From positions 16,267 to 80,266 of the forward strand of contig JAGTRI010000004.1 in the NCBI GenBank assembly GCA_018397065.1: 64,000 nt of DNA. The letters run 5' to 3'. Below the pieces are notes generated by a model. That model did no database searches. It saw only the letters and a list, made by a program, of their open reading frames with translations, and had not been told where the DNA came from. Below, one piece after another: positions 1-9,577 of this stretch. The position numbers and the translations under genes are program-made. How positions within the stretch are numbered: position 1 is the stretch's first letter; every line of letters starts with the position of its first letter. This DNA comes from Candidatus Bathyarchaeota archaeon. GTDB lineage: Archaea > Thermoproteota > Bathyarchaeia > Bathyarchaeales > DTEX01.

Positions 1-71
1 ACGAGACGAACTTTTAAGGTTCCTCCTCTTCCTCTTTCTTTCTTTGTCTCGTGTTCATTAATAGTAGTCAT
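1..71 (-). CDS. partial CDS (N-terminus only, MTTINEHETKKERGRGGTLKVRL...), runs off the window edge
   Basis: open frame on the minus strand starting at ATG 71; too short to identify. Confidence 0.3.
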   Translation of the reverse strand, partial: MTTINEHETKKERGRGGTLKVRL

Positions 72-241
72 AATGGGAAAGTTTCCTTTCTCAAACCTTC
101 GTTTACCTCTGTATGCTTTCTTTTTACCGCCTGAACGTTTCCTTTTATGTAGATTGCCATGCCAAGATGACATTCTTAATTCTCCTTAATAAAAAGGAAG
201 GAACGCTCAGACTAATATAAATTTAGCGGATACAAAATGTC

Positions 242-850
242 TTAACTCTCGTTAAAATTGTATTCTTCATCAGAACTAAGAGGCTTTTTCATCAATTCAT
301 TAAAGGTTCTTTTGAGTTGGCGTTTCATTATCTTGATGTCACGGCTTAAACCAAAATAATCCGAAAAAAACTCCGTTACACGAAGAATCTTATTCCTACC
401 ATCACTTTTACGTTCAATAAGCCCCATTTCAACCAGCTGCCTAATGTGACCATAGGCGTGGGCTCCTCGAGCATCAATAACCTGCTTTTGAATTATAGGC
501 TGCCTATAGGCAATGTACGCAAGAGTCCTAAGCGGACCATCAGACAACAAAGGCCTTACCGCAAGTTTCCTTACTTTAGCTGAAAACTCAGTTTTTAATT
601 GAAGAACGAACCGTTCATCTTCAAGTTCTAACACCTCAAGCGGAGTTTCTAATTGCCTATATTTTTCTATTAAAGCTCTAGCTAGCTGTTGAACGCGTTT
701 CTTCGACCGGCTTCCAACAATATACCCTAACGTTTTTGTGTCAAGGGGACGACCAGCTACATAAAGAGCAGCTTCAATTAATGCCAAATCTTTTTTGAAC
801 TTTTCCTCTTGATCTTGAGCAGTTACTTCTTCAGTTTTATTCGACATCAT
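242..850 (-). CDS. scpB: segregation and condensation protein ScpB
   Basis: ScpB-type winged-helix sequence (IEAALYVAGRPLDTKTLGYIVG; LRTLAYIAYRQPIIQKQVIDARG); overlaps scpA by 4 nt. Confidence 0.9.
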   Translation of the reverse strand: MMSNKTEEVTAQDQEEKFKKDLALIEAALYVAGRPLDTKTLGYIVGSRSKKRVQQLARALIEKYRQLETPLEVLELEDERFVLQLKTEFSAKVRKLAVRPLLSDGPLRTLAYIAYRQPIIQKQVIDARGAHAYGHIRQLVEMGLIERKSDGRNKILRVTEFFSDYFGLSRDIKIMKRQLKRTFNELMKKPLSSDEEYNFNES

Positions 851-1521
851 TGAGCCCCATTAATTGTTACAAAGACCTCGTCAGAATTTTCCTCCTGCCA
901 TAGGGTTACCCTATTTTTTTGAGCCAAAAAAAGCAAAACTATAAAACTTCGAATTTGCTCAAGTTTTCTTAAGCCATGTACAAGGTTCGAGAAAGTAACG
1001 AGTTTTCCCTCATCTGCAAGCGTAATTATTTTTTTCATCAGCCTTTCCATCTGCTCTTCCATCTCTATTAGATAAGCACTGATAGTAGGAATTACACCAG
1101 CTGGAGGAATGATATCAGTACTTGTAGATGCCTTTAAGGCAAAGAGCTTCTCAGTTTTCAGAGCGTTATCTAATGCCTCAAGCAAGTTTTGAATTGTTGT
1201 TGTCGTTAACTCGTATCGTAAAGGAAGAACTAGTGGTGGAGGAATAAAATCAGACTGTAGCTTTGGAGCCAAAGGAGCCTTCTCAAGTTCAAGAAGCATC
1301 TCAGACTTCATAAGGTACACTGTGGAAGACGAACCAAGCGCCATTCCTGAAGCTCTGAAATCAATCTCGTTTCTTTTTTCCATCTCATCAAGAAACGACA
1401 AAAGAAGAAAAGACAAATTAATGTCCCATGGATTCAACTTTTCCAACAATTGCAAGTCAAAAAGAATGTTCCATGGTGGACGAAAATAAAATGGCTTGTT
1501 AACATTTATCTCTGTCATCAT
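847..1521 (-). CDS. scpA: segregation and condensation protein ScpA
   Basis: kleisin-like protein between SMC and ScpB; 4-nt overlaps on both sides. Confidence 0.85.
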   Translation of the reverse strand: MMTEINVNKPFYFRPPWNILFDLQLLEKLNPWDINLSFLLLSFLDEMEKRNEIDFRASGMALGSSSTVYLMKSEMLLELEKAPLAPKLQSDFIPPPLVLPLRYELTTTTIQNLLEALDNALKTEKLFALKASTSTDIIPPAGVIPTISAYLIEMEEQMERLMKKIITLADEGKLVTFSNLVHGLRKLEQIRSFIVLLFLAQKNRVTLWQEENSDEVFVTINGAQ

Positions 1522-4500
1522 GTAGCCCCCTTAAATGTAGTTGTTACAACGTGCGATACCCCCTCAAGGCCATAGACTCCGTATATTCTGTCGGCTTTAC
1601 TGACCATTTCAGGTTTTAACGTTATGACGACAAACTGCGATTTTTTGGCTTCTTCCGAAAGCAACTCACCTAGTCTCTCTACATTAGAAGCATCTAAGTG
1701 AGCGTCAATTTCATCAAACAAATAAAATGAGGCTGGAGTAAACTCCTGCAAAGCAAACAAGAAGGCAACAGCAGAGACTGACCGTTCTCCGCTGCTAGCA
1801 CCACTTACAAGGATAGGAGGCTTTCCCACAAATTGAACTATCATATCTACACCTCCCGCAAATGGGTCCTCAGGATTCTCAAGTTTCAATGCAGCACTTC
1901 CTCCATCAGTGAGCTTTGAAAAGTATCTGTCAATTCTCTCGTTAATTTTGTTGAAAGCCTCCATGAAAGCATTGTATTTCTTTCTCTCAATCTCCTCAAT
2001 AAATTCAACAATCGCCATTCTTTCTTTTTCCAACTCATTCATCCGGATTGAAAGTTCCTTGTACTTTGTGATCTGATCCTCATACTGCGCCTGTGCAAGT
2101 TGATTAACAGCGCCTATACGTTCCAACTCGAGCTTCATAATTTTTAACGAAGTCTCAATATCTTGAATGCCTCTTGAAGGAACAACAAAAGGTTCTTCGT
2201 ATCCTAAATTCCTAAGTTGATCAAGTTGTCTTTCAACTAGAAGGTTTAAAGTTTGATTGTTCAGCCTTAATTCGTCAAGTAACTTGTCAGACTGTTCGTA
2301 TTCGGCTTCAAGAACCCTTAGTTTATTATCTATCTCATCAATCTGCATTGTGTACCTCTGCGATTCACTTTTAATAGTTAATAACGATTTGGAAAGATTG
2401 TCTTTAACAACCTCAAGTTCTCTAATTTTATTCTGAATTGTCTCCTTTTCAATGTTAAGCTTGTCAACTTCTTGCTCCAAAATTGTTATTTGACTCGACG
2501 CCTTATCCCTTTGAATATAGGCATTCTTTAATTCAACCTTTAATGTAGATTCTAATCTTAAGTGGAGAGAAGAAAATTGATTTTCCACTTGACTTAGTCT
2601 TTGTCTAAGCGTAATAAGTTCAGTTCCCAATTCCTCACGTTTTTGTTCTCTTTCTTGAGCCGTTGAAAAGTCAACATTTTGCTTGAGACGTTCAAGTTCA
2701 TCTTTTAGTTTATTCTCTTCCAAAGAATATCTTTTGATTGCGTCGTCAAAACACCCTATTTGCGCTTTCTCCTCTTCAAGACTGCTCTGTAAGGATGCTA
2801 TATTTTCTTCTATACGCATAATGTTTCTTTCCGTTTCATGAATGCTTTTTCGTGTTCCCTCAATTTCAGAACCAAGTTTTCCCAAGGTTTCAGCTGAAGT
2901 AGATATTTCGTTCTGTATGTTCACGATTTCTTTTTCCAACTCAGTAATATCGAGTTCTCTTTTATTCAAATTCGCCTTCAACATGGTTACAGCCTTATCA
3001 AGATCTTTTAAGGCTGACTCACTAGGCACGAAAGATGAAAAATCAATAGGCGCCCGATAAAATCCACTTTCAACACCACCTCCTGCTTCATAAAGATCGC
3101 CTGCCTTTGTAACAGAGCGGTATCCAGCTTGGGAGATCGTTAGCGCTGTTTTCTCGTCATCTGCTAAAAAAGTATCTCCTAAAACAAATAAAACAGCAGC
3201 CTCATGCATTTGATCATACTTTACGAAAGACGTAACCTTATCTTTTTTTCCTTCAATCTTCGGAAAATCATTCATTTTTATGCCTGATAATCCTTTAAGC
3301 GGAATAATCTTTATTCTTCCAAGCTTAAGTCGACGCAGAGTTTCGACACATATAAAGGCAGTCTCTAAGCTATCAACCACGAGCGCATTAAGCCATCCAG
3401 CAGCTGCAGCTTCAACAGCACGTTCATAACCCTTTTCGATGTTTATCAGATTTTTTAAACGACCTATAACACCTTTGATAATGCCTTCGTCAGACGATTT
3501 CTCTATATACTTTAGGGCGTTCTCTTCTGTCGTGAACTTGTTAACTAGCTCCTTACGGGTCTCAAATTCAACAAGAGCTTCCCTGGCAACATCAGCAATT
3601 TTCTCTGCCTCTTTAATTTCTAACTCTAAAACCTCTTTTTTCTCTATTTTTTTCTTAAGCGTTTTCCGTAAGATAGTTAATTGTTCTGTTCGTTCTTTGC
3701 GTATGTTTTCTAAATCCCGCAAAGACTTTTCAAGCCTATTTAATGCATTGGCATAATCGACTTTTCTCTCCTGAAGGTTTCCAAGTCTTTCTGAATAAAT
3801 GTTAACTTTAGATTCGGATTCTGCTCGTTGGCTGCGAAGCATTATTACTTCTCTGTGTATATGTTCAATTTGGTTTTCAATTTCACGTAACTTTTTTGTA
3901 ATCTCACTTATTCCTGCTCTGACTTTCAATGTTTCCTCATTTAGTACTTCAAAAGCTGACTGCTTCTCAGTCATTTCCTTTTTTAACGAATCCCTAATTG
4001 GAGCAAGTTCACCAATTTTATTTTTAACACTTTCAATTTCCTTAGTTAGAGATTCGATCTGTTGTACAGCATTTTGTTTTGTTCTTGCAAGGTTGTCTAA
4101 ACTGGCTTTATTAGACGTAATTTTTGTTGAAAGTTCAACCAGCTTTGATCTTAAGTCTCCTATTTCCATTTGGATCTGGAAAAGCTTCGTTTGGTTAGCC
4201 TCAGCCTCTTCAAAGCCAAGTTTTCTCCACTCTACCTCAATTTCATGACGTTTTGACTGTAAAGTTTCTCTCTGAGTTCGTATTGATTGTACCTTTTTTT
4301 CTAAAACACTAATATGCGCATTCAGTTCGCTAATCTTTTTTTGGTTAGTTGTTATCTCATAAGATAACTTAGCTGCTTCAAAACGCCTAATTTCACTTTG
4401 AATAAAATTGTGACGTAAAAGATCATTTCTTTCTCTCTCTAGAGCCTCGATTCTGTTCTGGACTTCGCTTACTTGCCCCATCGCTGTTTTGATTGAAATA

Positions 4501-5063
4501 TCTGCTGCTTTTAGTTTTTCATCTGCTTCAGCCTTTTCTGCATCATATGTAGCGATACCAATCATATCCTCAATAATTTTTCTACGCTCAACAGGCGAAA
4601 TCTCAGCTAACCTCGTAAGCGTACCCTGAAGAACAACATTATGTCCATATGGACTAATGCCTGCCATTGCAAGAATCTCCATAGCATAGGCTCTAGAGAC
4701 CCTTCGACCGTTAATTCTGAAAATACTTTGTCCTTCCTGATCGATTTCTCTTGAGAGAGTAACCGTTGCAGTATCCGTTGGCAAACGGTTATCCGAATTA
4801 TCAAACTGAATAACGACTTTGGCGCTATTTTTCTTCCTTGAATCTGAGTTAGGGCTACCGCTGAAAATAAGTTTTGAAAAGTTTTCTGCCCTAAGTCTTC
4901 TTGAACTAAGTTCACCTAAACAAAAAAGAACAGCATCAATTATGTTGGTTTTTCCACTCCCGTTTGGTCCGGTTATTGCCGTAAATCCCTTATCAAATAC
5001 CAATGTCGTTTTTTTACCAAACGTTTTAAAACCGTTGACCTCAATTTTCTTTATAAAAGGCAT
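1518..5063 (-). CDS. smc: chromosome segregation protein SMC
   Basis: Walker A GPNGSGKTNIIDA, long coiled coils, hinge, C-terminal SGASSGERSVSAVAFLFALQ and YLFDEIDAHLD. Confidence 0.97.
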   Translation of the reverse strand: MPFIKKIEVNGFKTFGKKTTLVFDKGFTAITGPNGSGKTNIIDAVLFCLGELSSRRLRAENFSKLIFSGSPNSDSRKKNSAKVVIQFDNSDNRLPTDTATVTLSREIDQEGQSIFRINGRRVSRAYAMEILAMAGISPYGHNVVLQGTLTRLAEISPVERRKIIEDMIGIATYDAEKAEADEKLKAADISIKTAMGQVSEVQNRIEALERERNDLLRHNFIQSEIRRFEAAKLSYEITTNQKKISELNAHISVLEKKVQSIRTQRETLQSKRHEIEVEWRKLGFEEAEANQTKLFQIQMEIGDLRSKLVELSTKITSNKASLDNLARTKQNAVQQIESLTKEIESVKNKIGELAPIRDSLKKEMTEKQSAFEVLNEETLKVRAGISEITKKLREIENQIEHIHREVIMLRSQRAESESKVNIYSERLGNLQERKVDYANALNRLEKSLRDLENIRKERTEQLTILRKTLKKKIEKKEVLELEIKEAEKIADVAREALVEFETRKELVNKFTTEENALKYIEKSSDEGIIKGVIGRLKNLINIEKGYERAVEAAAAGWLNALVVDSLETAFICVETLRRLKLGRIKIIPLKGLSGIKMNDFPKIEGKKDKVTSFVKYDQMHEAAVLFVLGDTFLADDEKTALTISQAGYRSVTKAGDLYEAGGGVESGFYRAPIDFSSFVPSESALKDLDKAVTMLKANLNKRELDITELEKEIVNIQNEISTSAETLGKLGSEIEGTRKSIHETERNIMRIEENIASLQSSLEEEKAQIGCFDDAIKRYSLEENKLKDELERLKQNVDFSTAQEREQKREELGTELITLRQRLSQVENQFSSLHLRLESTLKVELKNAYIQRDKASSQITILEQEVDKLNIEKETIQNKIRELEVVKDNLSKSLLTIKSESQRYTMQIDEIDNKLRVLEAEYEQSDKLLDELRLNNQTLNLLVERQLDQLRNLGYEEPFVVPSRGIQDIETSLKIMKLELERIGAVNQLAQAQYEDQITKYKELSIRMNELEKERMAIVEFIEEIERKKYNAFMEAFNKINERIDRYFSKLTDGGSAALKLENPEDPFAGGVDMIVQFVGKPPILVSGASSGERSVSAVAFLFALQEFTPASFYLFDEIDAHLDASNVERLGELLSEEAKKSQFVVITLKPEMVSKADRIYGVYGLEGVSHVVTTTFKGAT

Positions 5064-5109
5064 TTTTATTCCTCAACAAATCAACTTTTGAGATTTTTCA
5101 TCCTTTTTC

Positions 5110-5634
5110 TTATGAAATACTTCTTTTCATTTGTAATACCTTAGTCACTTTTTTAACAAAATGTTTAAGCTTTTGCTCCTCTCCAAGTACGAGGACAGTT
5201 CCATCGGCTTGAATAATAACTTTTAGCCCATTTTGCTCAGCAAGATGTTTTATCTCTTTACTTGTGATCGTTTCTAAATGTTCAATCCTTATCCATTTGT
5301 CTTCACGGGAAACTCCAACAGGAATACCACTAGAAGATTTGGGTTTCCATAATGTTTTACGTCTTTGTAATTCTGCAAGATTTTTTAACCATTTTTCCAT
5401 TTCTGTTACACCAAGCCTTTTTTCTGCAAGAGGAAATAAAGTAGATTCAAGATTGGCGAGGTATTCTTCAGTCTTTTGGAGTATTTCAGAATGAGAAGGG
5501 TCAACCTTATAAATTTCCATTATAGTTTTTGCAGCTCGAAGGTCGCTCATAACGTTAACTGGAATTTCTTCACCTTTATTTCGTAGCTCTATAATCAAGT
5601 TAGATAGAAGCTCCCACACGGCTTCATAGTCCAT
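5110..5634 (-). CDS. archaeal DUF2096-like conserved protein
   Basis: ORF 5110..5715; start placed at MDYEAVWELLSNL, preceded by GAGGTG Shine-Dalgarno; family recognised from sequence. Confidence 0.65.
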   Translation of the reverse strand: MDYEAVWELLSNLIIELRNKGEEIPVNVMSDLRAAKTIMEIYKVDPSHSEILQKTEEYLANLESTLFPLAEKRLGVTEMEKWLKNLAELQRRKTLWKPKSSSGIPVGVSREDKWIRIEHLETITSKEIKHLAEQNGLKVIIQADGTVLVLGEEQKLKHFVKKVTKVLQMKRSIS

Positions 5635-5888
5635 AATTTCACCTCTCTTGCACCCGAATACAAAAATAATGTTGGAATTGTGCTCATCGCGTATTCTAGC
5701 TAAGTCCACCTCCAAGTTCTCAGAATCTTTTATTTCTTACCCTATCTAAGCGTTTGCCTTGAAGAAACAAAAAGTTGAAAATCCAAATATTTGTTTCTAA
5801 TACGCATGTATATATGCAATTATGAAATTGTAAAAATGTAAATACCCTAAATTTAATCATGTAACAATGAATATGAGGTAAAAGATGT

Positions 5889-6287
5889 ATGAATAAAGAA
5901 AAAGGAAGAGACCAAAAGAACGCCCTCCAACCAGTAGGGTATAAACAAGCAATAGTACTAAGGTCAGATTTAAACATGAGTTGCGGGAAAGCAGCAGCTC
6001 AAGCCTGCCACGGCGCTGTTTCTGCATCAGAAGAAACAAAAAAGAAACATCCACAATGGTTTCGAAATTGGATGCAAGAAGGGCAACGTAAGGTAGTTCT
6101 AAAGGCCAGCTCAAAAGAAGAACTGCACGAATTAGAAGAAAAGGCTAAGAAACTTGGTATACAAACATTCCTTGTCTCTGATATGGGATTAACTGAGCTT
6201 CCGCCCGGGACAATAACTGCGCTTGGAATTGGACCTGCTCCGACAAGCCTTATTGATAGGGTCACTGGAAGCCTTCCACTTTATTAA
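5889..6287 (+). CDS. pth2: peptidyl-tRNA hydrolase (Pth2 family)
   Basis: KQAIVLRSDLNMSCGKAAAQACHGAV and TALGIGPAP motifs. Confidence 0.95.
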   Translation: MNKEKGRDQKNALQPVGYKQAIVLRSDLNMSCGKAAAQACHGAVSASEETKKKHPQWFRNWMQEGQRKVVLKASSKEELHELEEKAKKLGIQTFLVSDMGLTELPPGTITALGIGPAPTSLIDRVTGSLPLY

Positions 6288-6306
6288 CGGTGCCTAGAGG
6301 ATACAT

Positions 6307-7680
6307 ATGACATCTGGAGTGCCTTCTCTTGATGTTGACTTCGGAATTGCAGTTTATGCTTCGCAAACCCATGGAATTGGTGGAAGGATTCGGGTCGTTC
6401 CAGAAGACTTTATCGTTGAAGAAGTGTTGATTGACGGCTCCAAAGCTTCAGTTAATATCACTGATATAAGCAGGTTAAGTTCAAATTTTGGACGTTATAT
6501 TATATGTGTTCTAATAAAGAAAGGCTGGGATACCTTTGCAGCATTAAGAGCAATAACTCGACAATTAGATATTGACGAAGGAAGAATTAGCATTGCTGGA
6601 ATAAAAGACGCAAGGGCTTTGACTGCACAGCACATAAGCATTGGCGGTATCTCTCCTGAAAAAGTGAACGAAATTCATCTAGAAAATGCAGTTGTCGTTC
6701 CAATACGGTTTTCACATGAAAAAATCTCTTCCAAAGTTCTTTTTGGCAACCAGTTTGACATAAAAGTAAGGGCAATCGAATGTTCTAAAGAGGAAGCAAA
6801 ACAAAGAATAGACGAAACAAAAAATGAAATTGATGCTTTTGGCGGAATTCCTAATTTTTTTGGGCACCAAAGATTTGGGACTATCAGACCTTTTACTCAT
6901 AAAGTTGGACACTACATCGTTAAAGGCCAGTATGAAAAGGCAGCCACAATTTTTCTTTCAGAACCTAGCATATACGAACATCGCCGTGCATCCAGAGCTC
7001 GAGAAAGGTTAAGGGAAACTGGAGATTATAAGAATTGTCTACGATTTTTTCCACGAAGGCTTGTCTACGAAAGGCGGATGCTGCTTCATCTTTCGAGATA
7101 CCCGAACGACTTCATAGGAGCCTTCCGTAGAATTCCTCGTACTCTTCGGGTGCTTTTTGTGCAAGCATATCAGTCCTATCTATTTAATAAGTTCCTCAGT
7201 GAGCGAATAAAACGTGGCTTATCTCTTACTGAAGCTCATCCTGGTGACTTTGTGATCAATTTAGACAAGAATGAATTACCTACAAACAATTTCAAAAATG
7301 TAGAGCCAGATGAAATTTCTGAAATTAATGAGGCAATAAAAAGGAAAAATCTTGCTATTGCTCTGCCATTAATAGGATATAATCAAGGTGTTTCTAACGG
7401 AGCACAAGGACAAATTGAAAGAAAAATTCTGGAAGAAGAAAATATTCTTCCCGAGAATTTTTACCTAAAGGACATGCCTGAAGCAAGCGTGGCTGGTGGC
7501 ATAAGAAAAGCCACAGTTCCCGTCATGAATTTTAATGTTACCTTTGAAGAGGACACACATAATATAAGCCGAGGTAATTTTGCAGTAAGATTAAGGTTTA
7601 CGCTTCATAAAGGCTCTTATGCCACAGTTGTTCTAAGAGAGTTTATGAAGCCAATTGACCTTATAGATGCAGGATTTTAA
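6307..7680 (+). CDS. truD: tRNA pseudouridine(13) synthase TruD
   Basis: GIKDARALTAQ, NFFGHQRFG motifs; downstream of pth2 as commonly seen in archaea. Confidence 0.95.
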   Translation: MTSGVPSLDVDFGIAVYASQTHGIGGRIRVVPEDFIVEEVLIDGSKASVNITDISRLSSNFGRYIICVLIKKGWDTFAALRAITRQLDIDEGRISIAGIKDARALTAQHISIGGISPEKVNEIHLENAVVVPIRFSHEKISSKVLFGNQFDIKVRAIECSKEEAKQRIDETKNEIDAFGGIPNFFGHQRFGTIRPFTHKVGHYIVKGQYEKAATIFLSEPSIYEHRRASRARERLRETGDYKNCLRFFPRRLVYERRMLLHLSRYPNDFIGAFRRIPRTLRVLFVQAYQSYLFNKFLSERIKRGLSLTEAHPGDFVINLDKNELPTNNFKNVEPDEISEINEAIKRKNLAIALPLIGYNQGVSNGAQGQIERKILEEENILPENFYLKDMPEASVAGGIRKATVPVMNFNVTFEEDTHNISRGNFAVRLRFTLHKGSYATVVLREFMKPIDLIDAGF

Positions 7681-7803
7681 GGTATTAAAATGCTTCGACG
7701 CATATATTGACTATTTTTGGTCATTGATATTATTTTTTTATAATTTTTGACCGAAAAATATATATTCAAAATGAAAATTTTAATGAAGATAATTAAACTA
7801 AAA

Positions 7804-8745
7804 ATGCAAATTAGGAAACCTGAAAACATGAATAAGCAAGATTTTCTTACACTGCAAGAATTCTCTGATAAGGAAATATGGGATATTCTTAAAACCGCAA
7901 AAAAAATTAAACTGAAAAAAGGTGACTATAATATTCTTAAAGGAAAATCGTTTGCTCTTCTTTTCCAGAAACCTTCGACTCGTACAAGGGTCTCTTTTGA
8001 TGTGGCTATAAACCAATTAGGTGGGCATTCTATTTATCTTGGATGGGCAGAATCACAATTGGGAAGAGGTGAGACCTTAGCTGATACTGCTCGTGTCCTC
8101 AGCCGATACTTGGATTGCATTATTGCTAGAGTAAATAATCATTCAGACCTTGAAGAAATAGCAAACTATGCGGAAATTCCAGTGATAAACGCTCTTTCAA
8201 ATTTATACCATCCATGCCAAACGATCGCTGATCTTTATACAATCTGGGAAAAGTTTGAAACTCTAGATAATTTGAAAGTTGCTTACGTTGGTGACGGAAA
8301 CAACGTTTGTAACTCCTTGCTTATCGGATGTTCAAAACTTGGCATCAACATTTCAGTGGCATGCCCTATTGGATATGAACCGCACAGCACAGCACAAGAA
8401 AAGGCTAAGATGAACGCCAAAAAAAGCGGCTCAAAAATTGAAGTATTACGAGAACCAATTGACGCTGTTAGAAACGCCGATGTGGTTTATACAGACACAT
8501 TTGTCTCGATGGGAGACGAACCTGAAAAAGAAAAGCGGCTCAAAACTTTCCTACCAAAATACCAAGTTACATCAGAGCTTTTCAAATATGCCTCAGAAAA
8601 CGCTTTGTTCATGCATTGTCTACCCGCACATCGCGGAGAAGAGGTTACAGATGAAGTTATGGATGGTCCACTTTCAATAATTTGGGACCAGGCTGAAAAC
8701 CGCTTGCATACAGCAAAAGCAATACTTACAAAAATTGTTGCTTAG
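7804..8745 (+). CDS. argF: ornithine carbamoyltransferase
   Basis: FQKPSTRTRVSFD, HPCQTIADL, FMHCLPAHRGEEV; ORF extends to 7747 but the upstream part includes a TATA-like region; start 7804 or 7828. Confidence 0.95.
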   Translation: MQIRKPENMNKQDFLTLQEFSDKEIWDILKTAKKIKLKKGDYNILKGKSFALLFQKPSTRTRVSFDVAINQLGGHSIYLGWAESQLGRGETLADTARVLSRYLDCIIARVNNHSDLEEIANYAEIPVINALSNLYHPCQTIADLYTIWEKFETLDNLKVAYVGDGNNVCNSLLIGCSKLGINISVACPIGYEPHSTAQEKAKMNAKKSGSKIEVLREPIDAVRNADVVYTDTFVSMGDEPEKEKRLKTFLPKYQVTSELFKYASENALFMHCLPAHRGEEVTDEVMDGPLSIIWDQAENRLHTAKAILTKIVA

Positions 8746-8814
8746 GCATTCCACATATGTTTTCATAATACTTATATAATTCAGCAAGGTTCAAACTTAA
8801 AGGATTCCATTAAG

Positions 8815-9396
8815 GTGAAAGAAGTGAGTAAGCAAGAGGCACCTCAACTCTTTGGCAAATGGAGCTTCAATGTTGAGGTTAAAGACCTAGGGCTTCAAAG
8901 ATACATTTCAGTTGAACCAGTCAGCGTACCCCATTCAATGGGAAGACACGAACACCGGAGATTCCACAAGTCTAAAGTGAATATCGTTGAAAGGCTAATA
9001 AACAATCTGATGCGACCAGGTCAAAACGCTGGGAAAAAAATTAGGGCAATAAACTACGTCAGGAACGCTTTTGAAATCATTTATTTGCGAACAGGGCAAA
9101 ATCCTATTCAAGTTCTTGTTCAAGCAGTTGAAAACTCTGCACCTTGCGAAGATATAACGAGAATCAGTTACGGTGGAGTTGCATATCAACAAGCGGTGGA
9201 CATTTCGCCTCAAAGAAGAGTCGACTTAGCCTTACGTTTCATCGCGGAGGGTGTGAGAAAAGCAGCTTTTGGCAACCCAAAACCCTTAGAAGAATGTTTA
9301 GCTGACGAGATAATCGCAGCTGCTAACAGAGATTCTTCGAGTTATGCCGTGCAGAAACGAAACGAGATGGAAAGAATAGCCTTTCATGCAAGATAA
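8815..9396 (+). CDS. rps7: 30S ribosomal protein S7
   Basis: archaeal S7 sequence ([20 protein letters not shown]-like, [23 protein letters not shown]). Confidence 0.95.
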   Translation: MKEVSKQEAPQLFGKWSFNVEVKDLGLQRYISVEPVSVPHSMGRHEHRRFHKSKVNIVERLINNLMRPGQNAGKKIRAINYVRNAFEIIYLRTGQNPIQVLVQAVENSAPCEDITRISYGGVAYQQAVDISPQRRVDLALRFIAEGVRKAAFGNPKPLEECLADEIIAAANRDSSSYAVQKRNEMERIAFHAR

Positions 9397-9577
9397 AAAA
9401 ATACATTCTGCAATTTCATTTTATCTGTTTTGTCTTTCTTATGGTTATCAGCTATAGGTTATTGATAAACAATAAGATAAACCATCCTAATTCTTTAAAA
9501 ATAACTTAGTAATATTGTTTTAGACTAGGCTCTTAAGAAAGAAAAAATAACTCCGAGTTACTTGGTGAAACTTTAAC

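Noticed and set aside
2842-4915. Plus- and minus-strand ORFs inside smc (2842-3060, 3439-3756, 3799-4248, 4607-4915)
   Set aside because: They overlap a strongly supported smc frame and show no family features; shadow ORFs of a coiled-coil gene.
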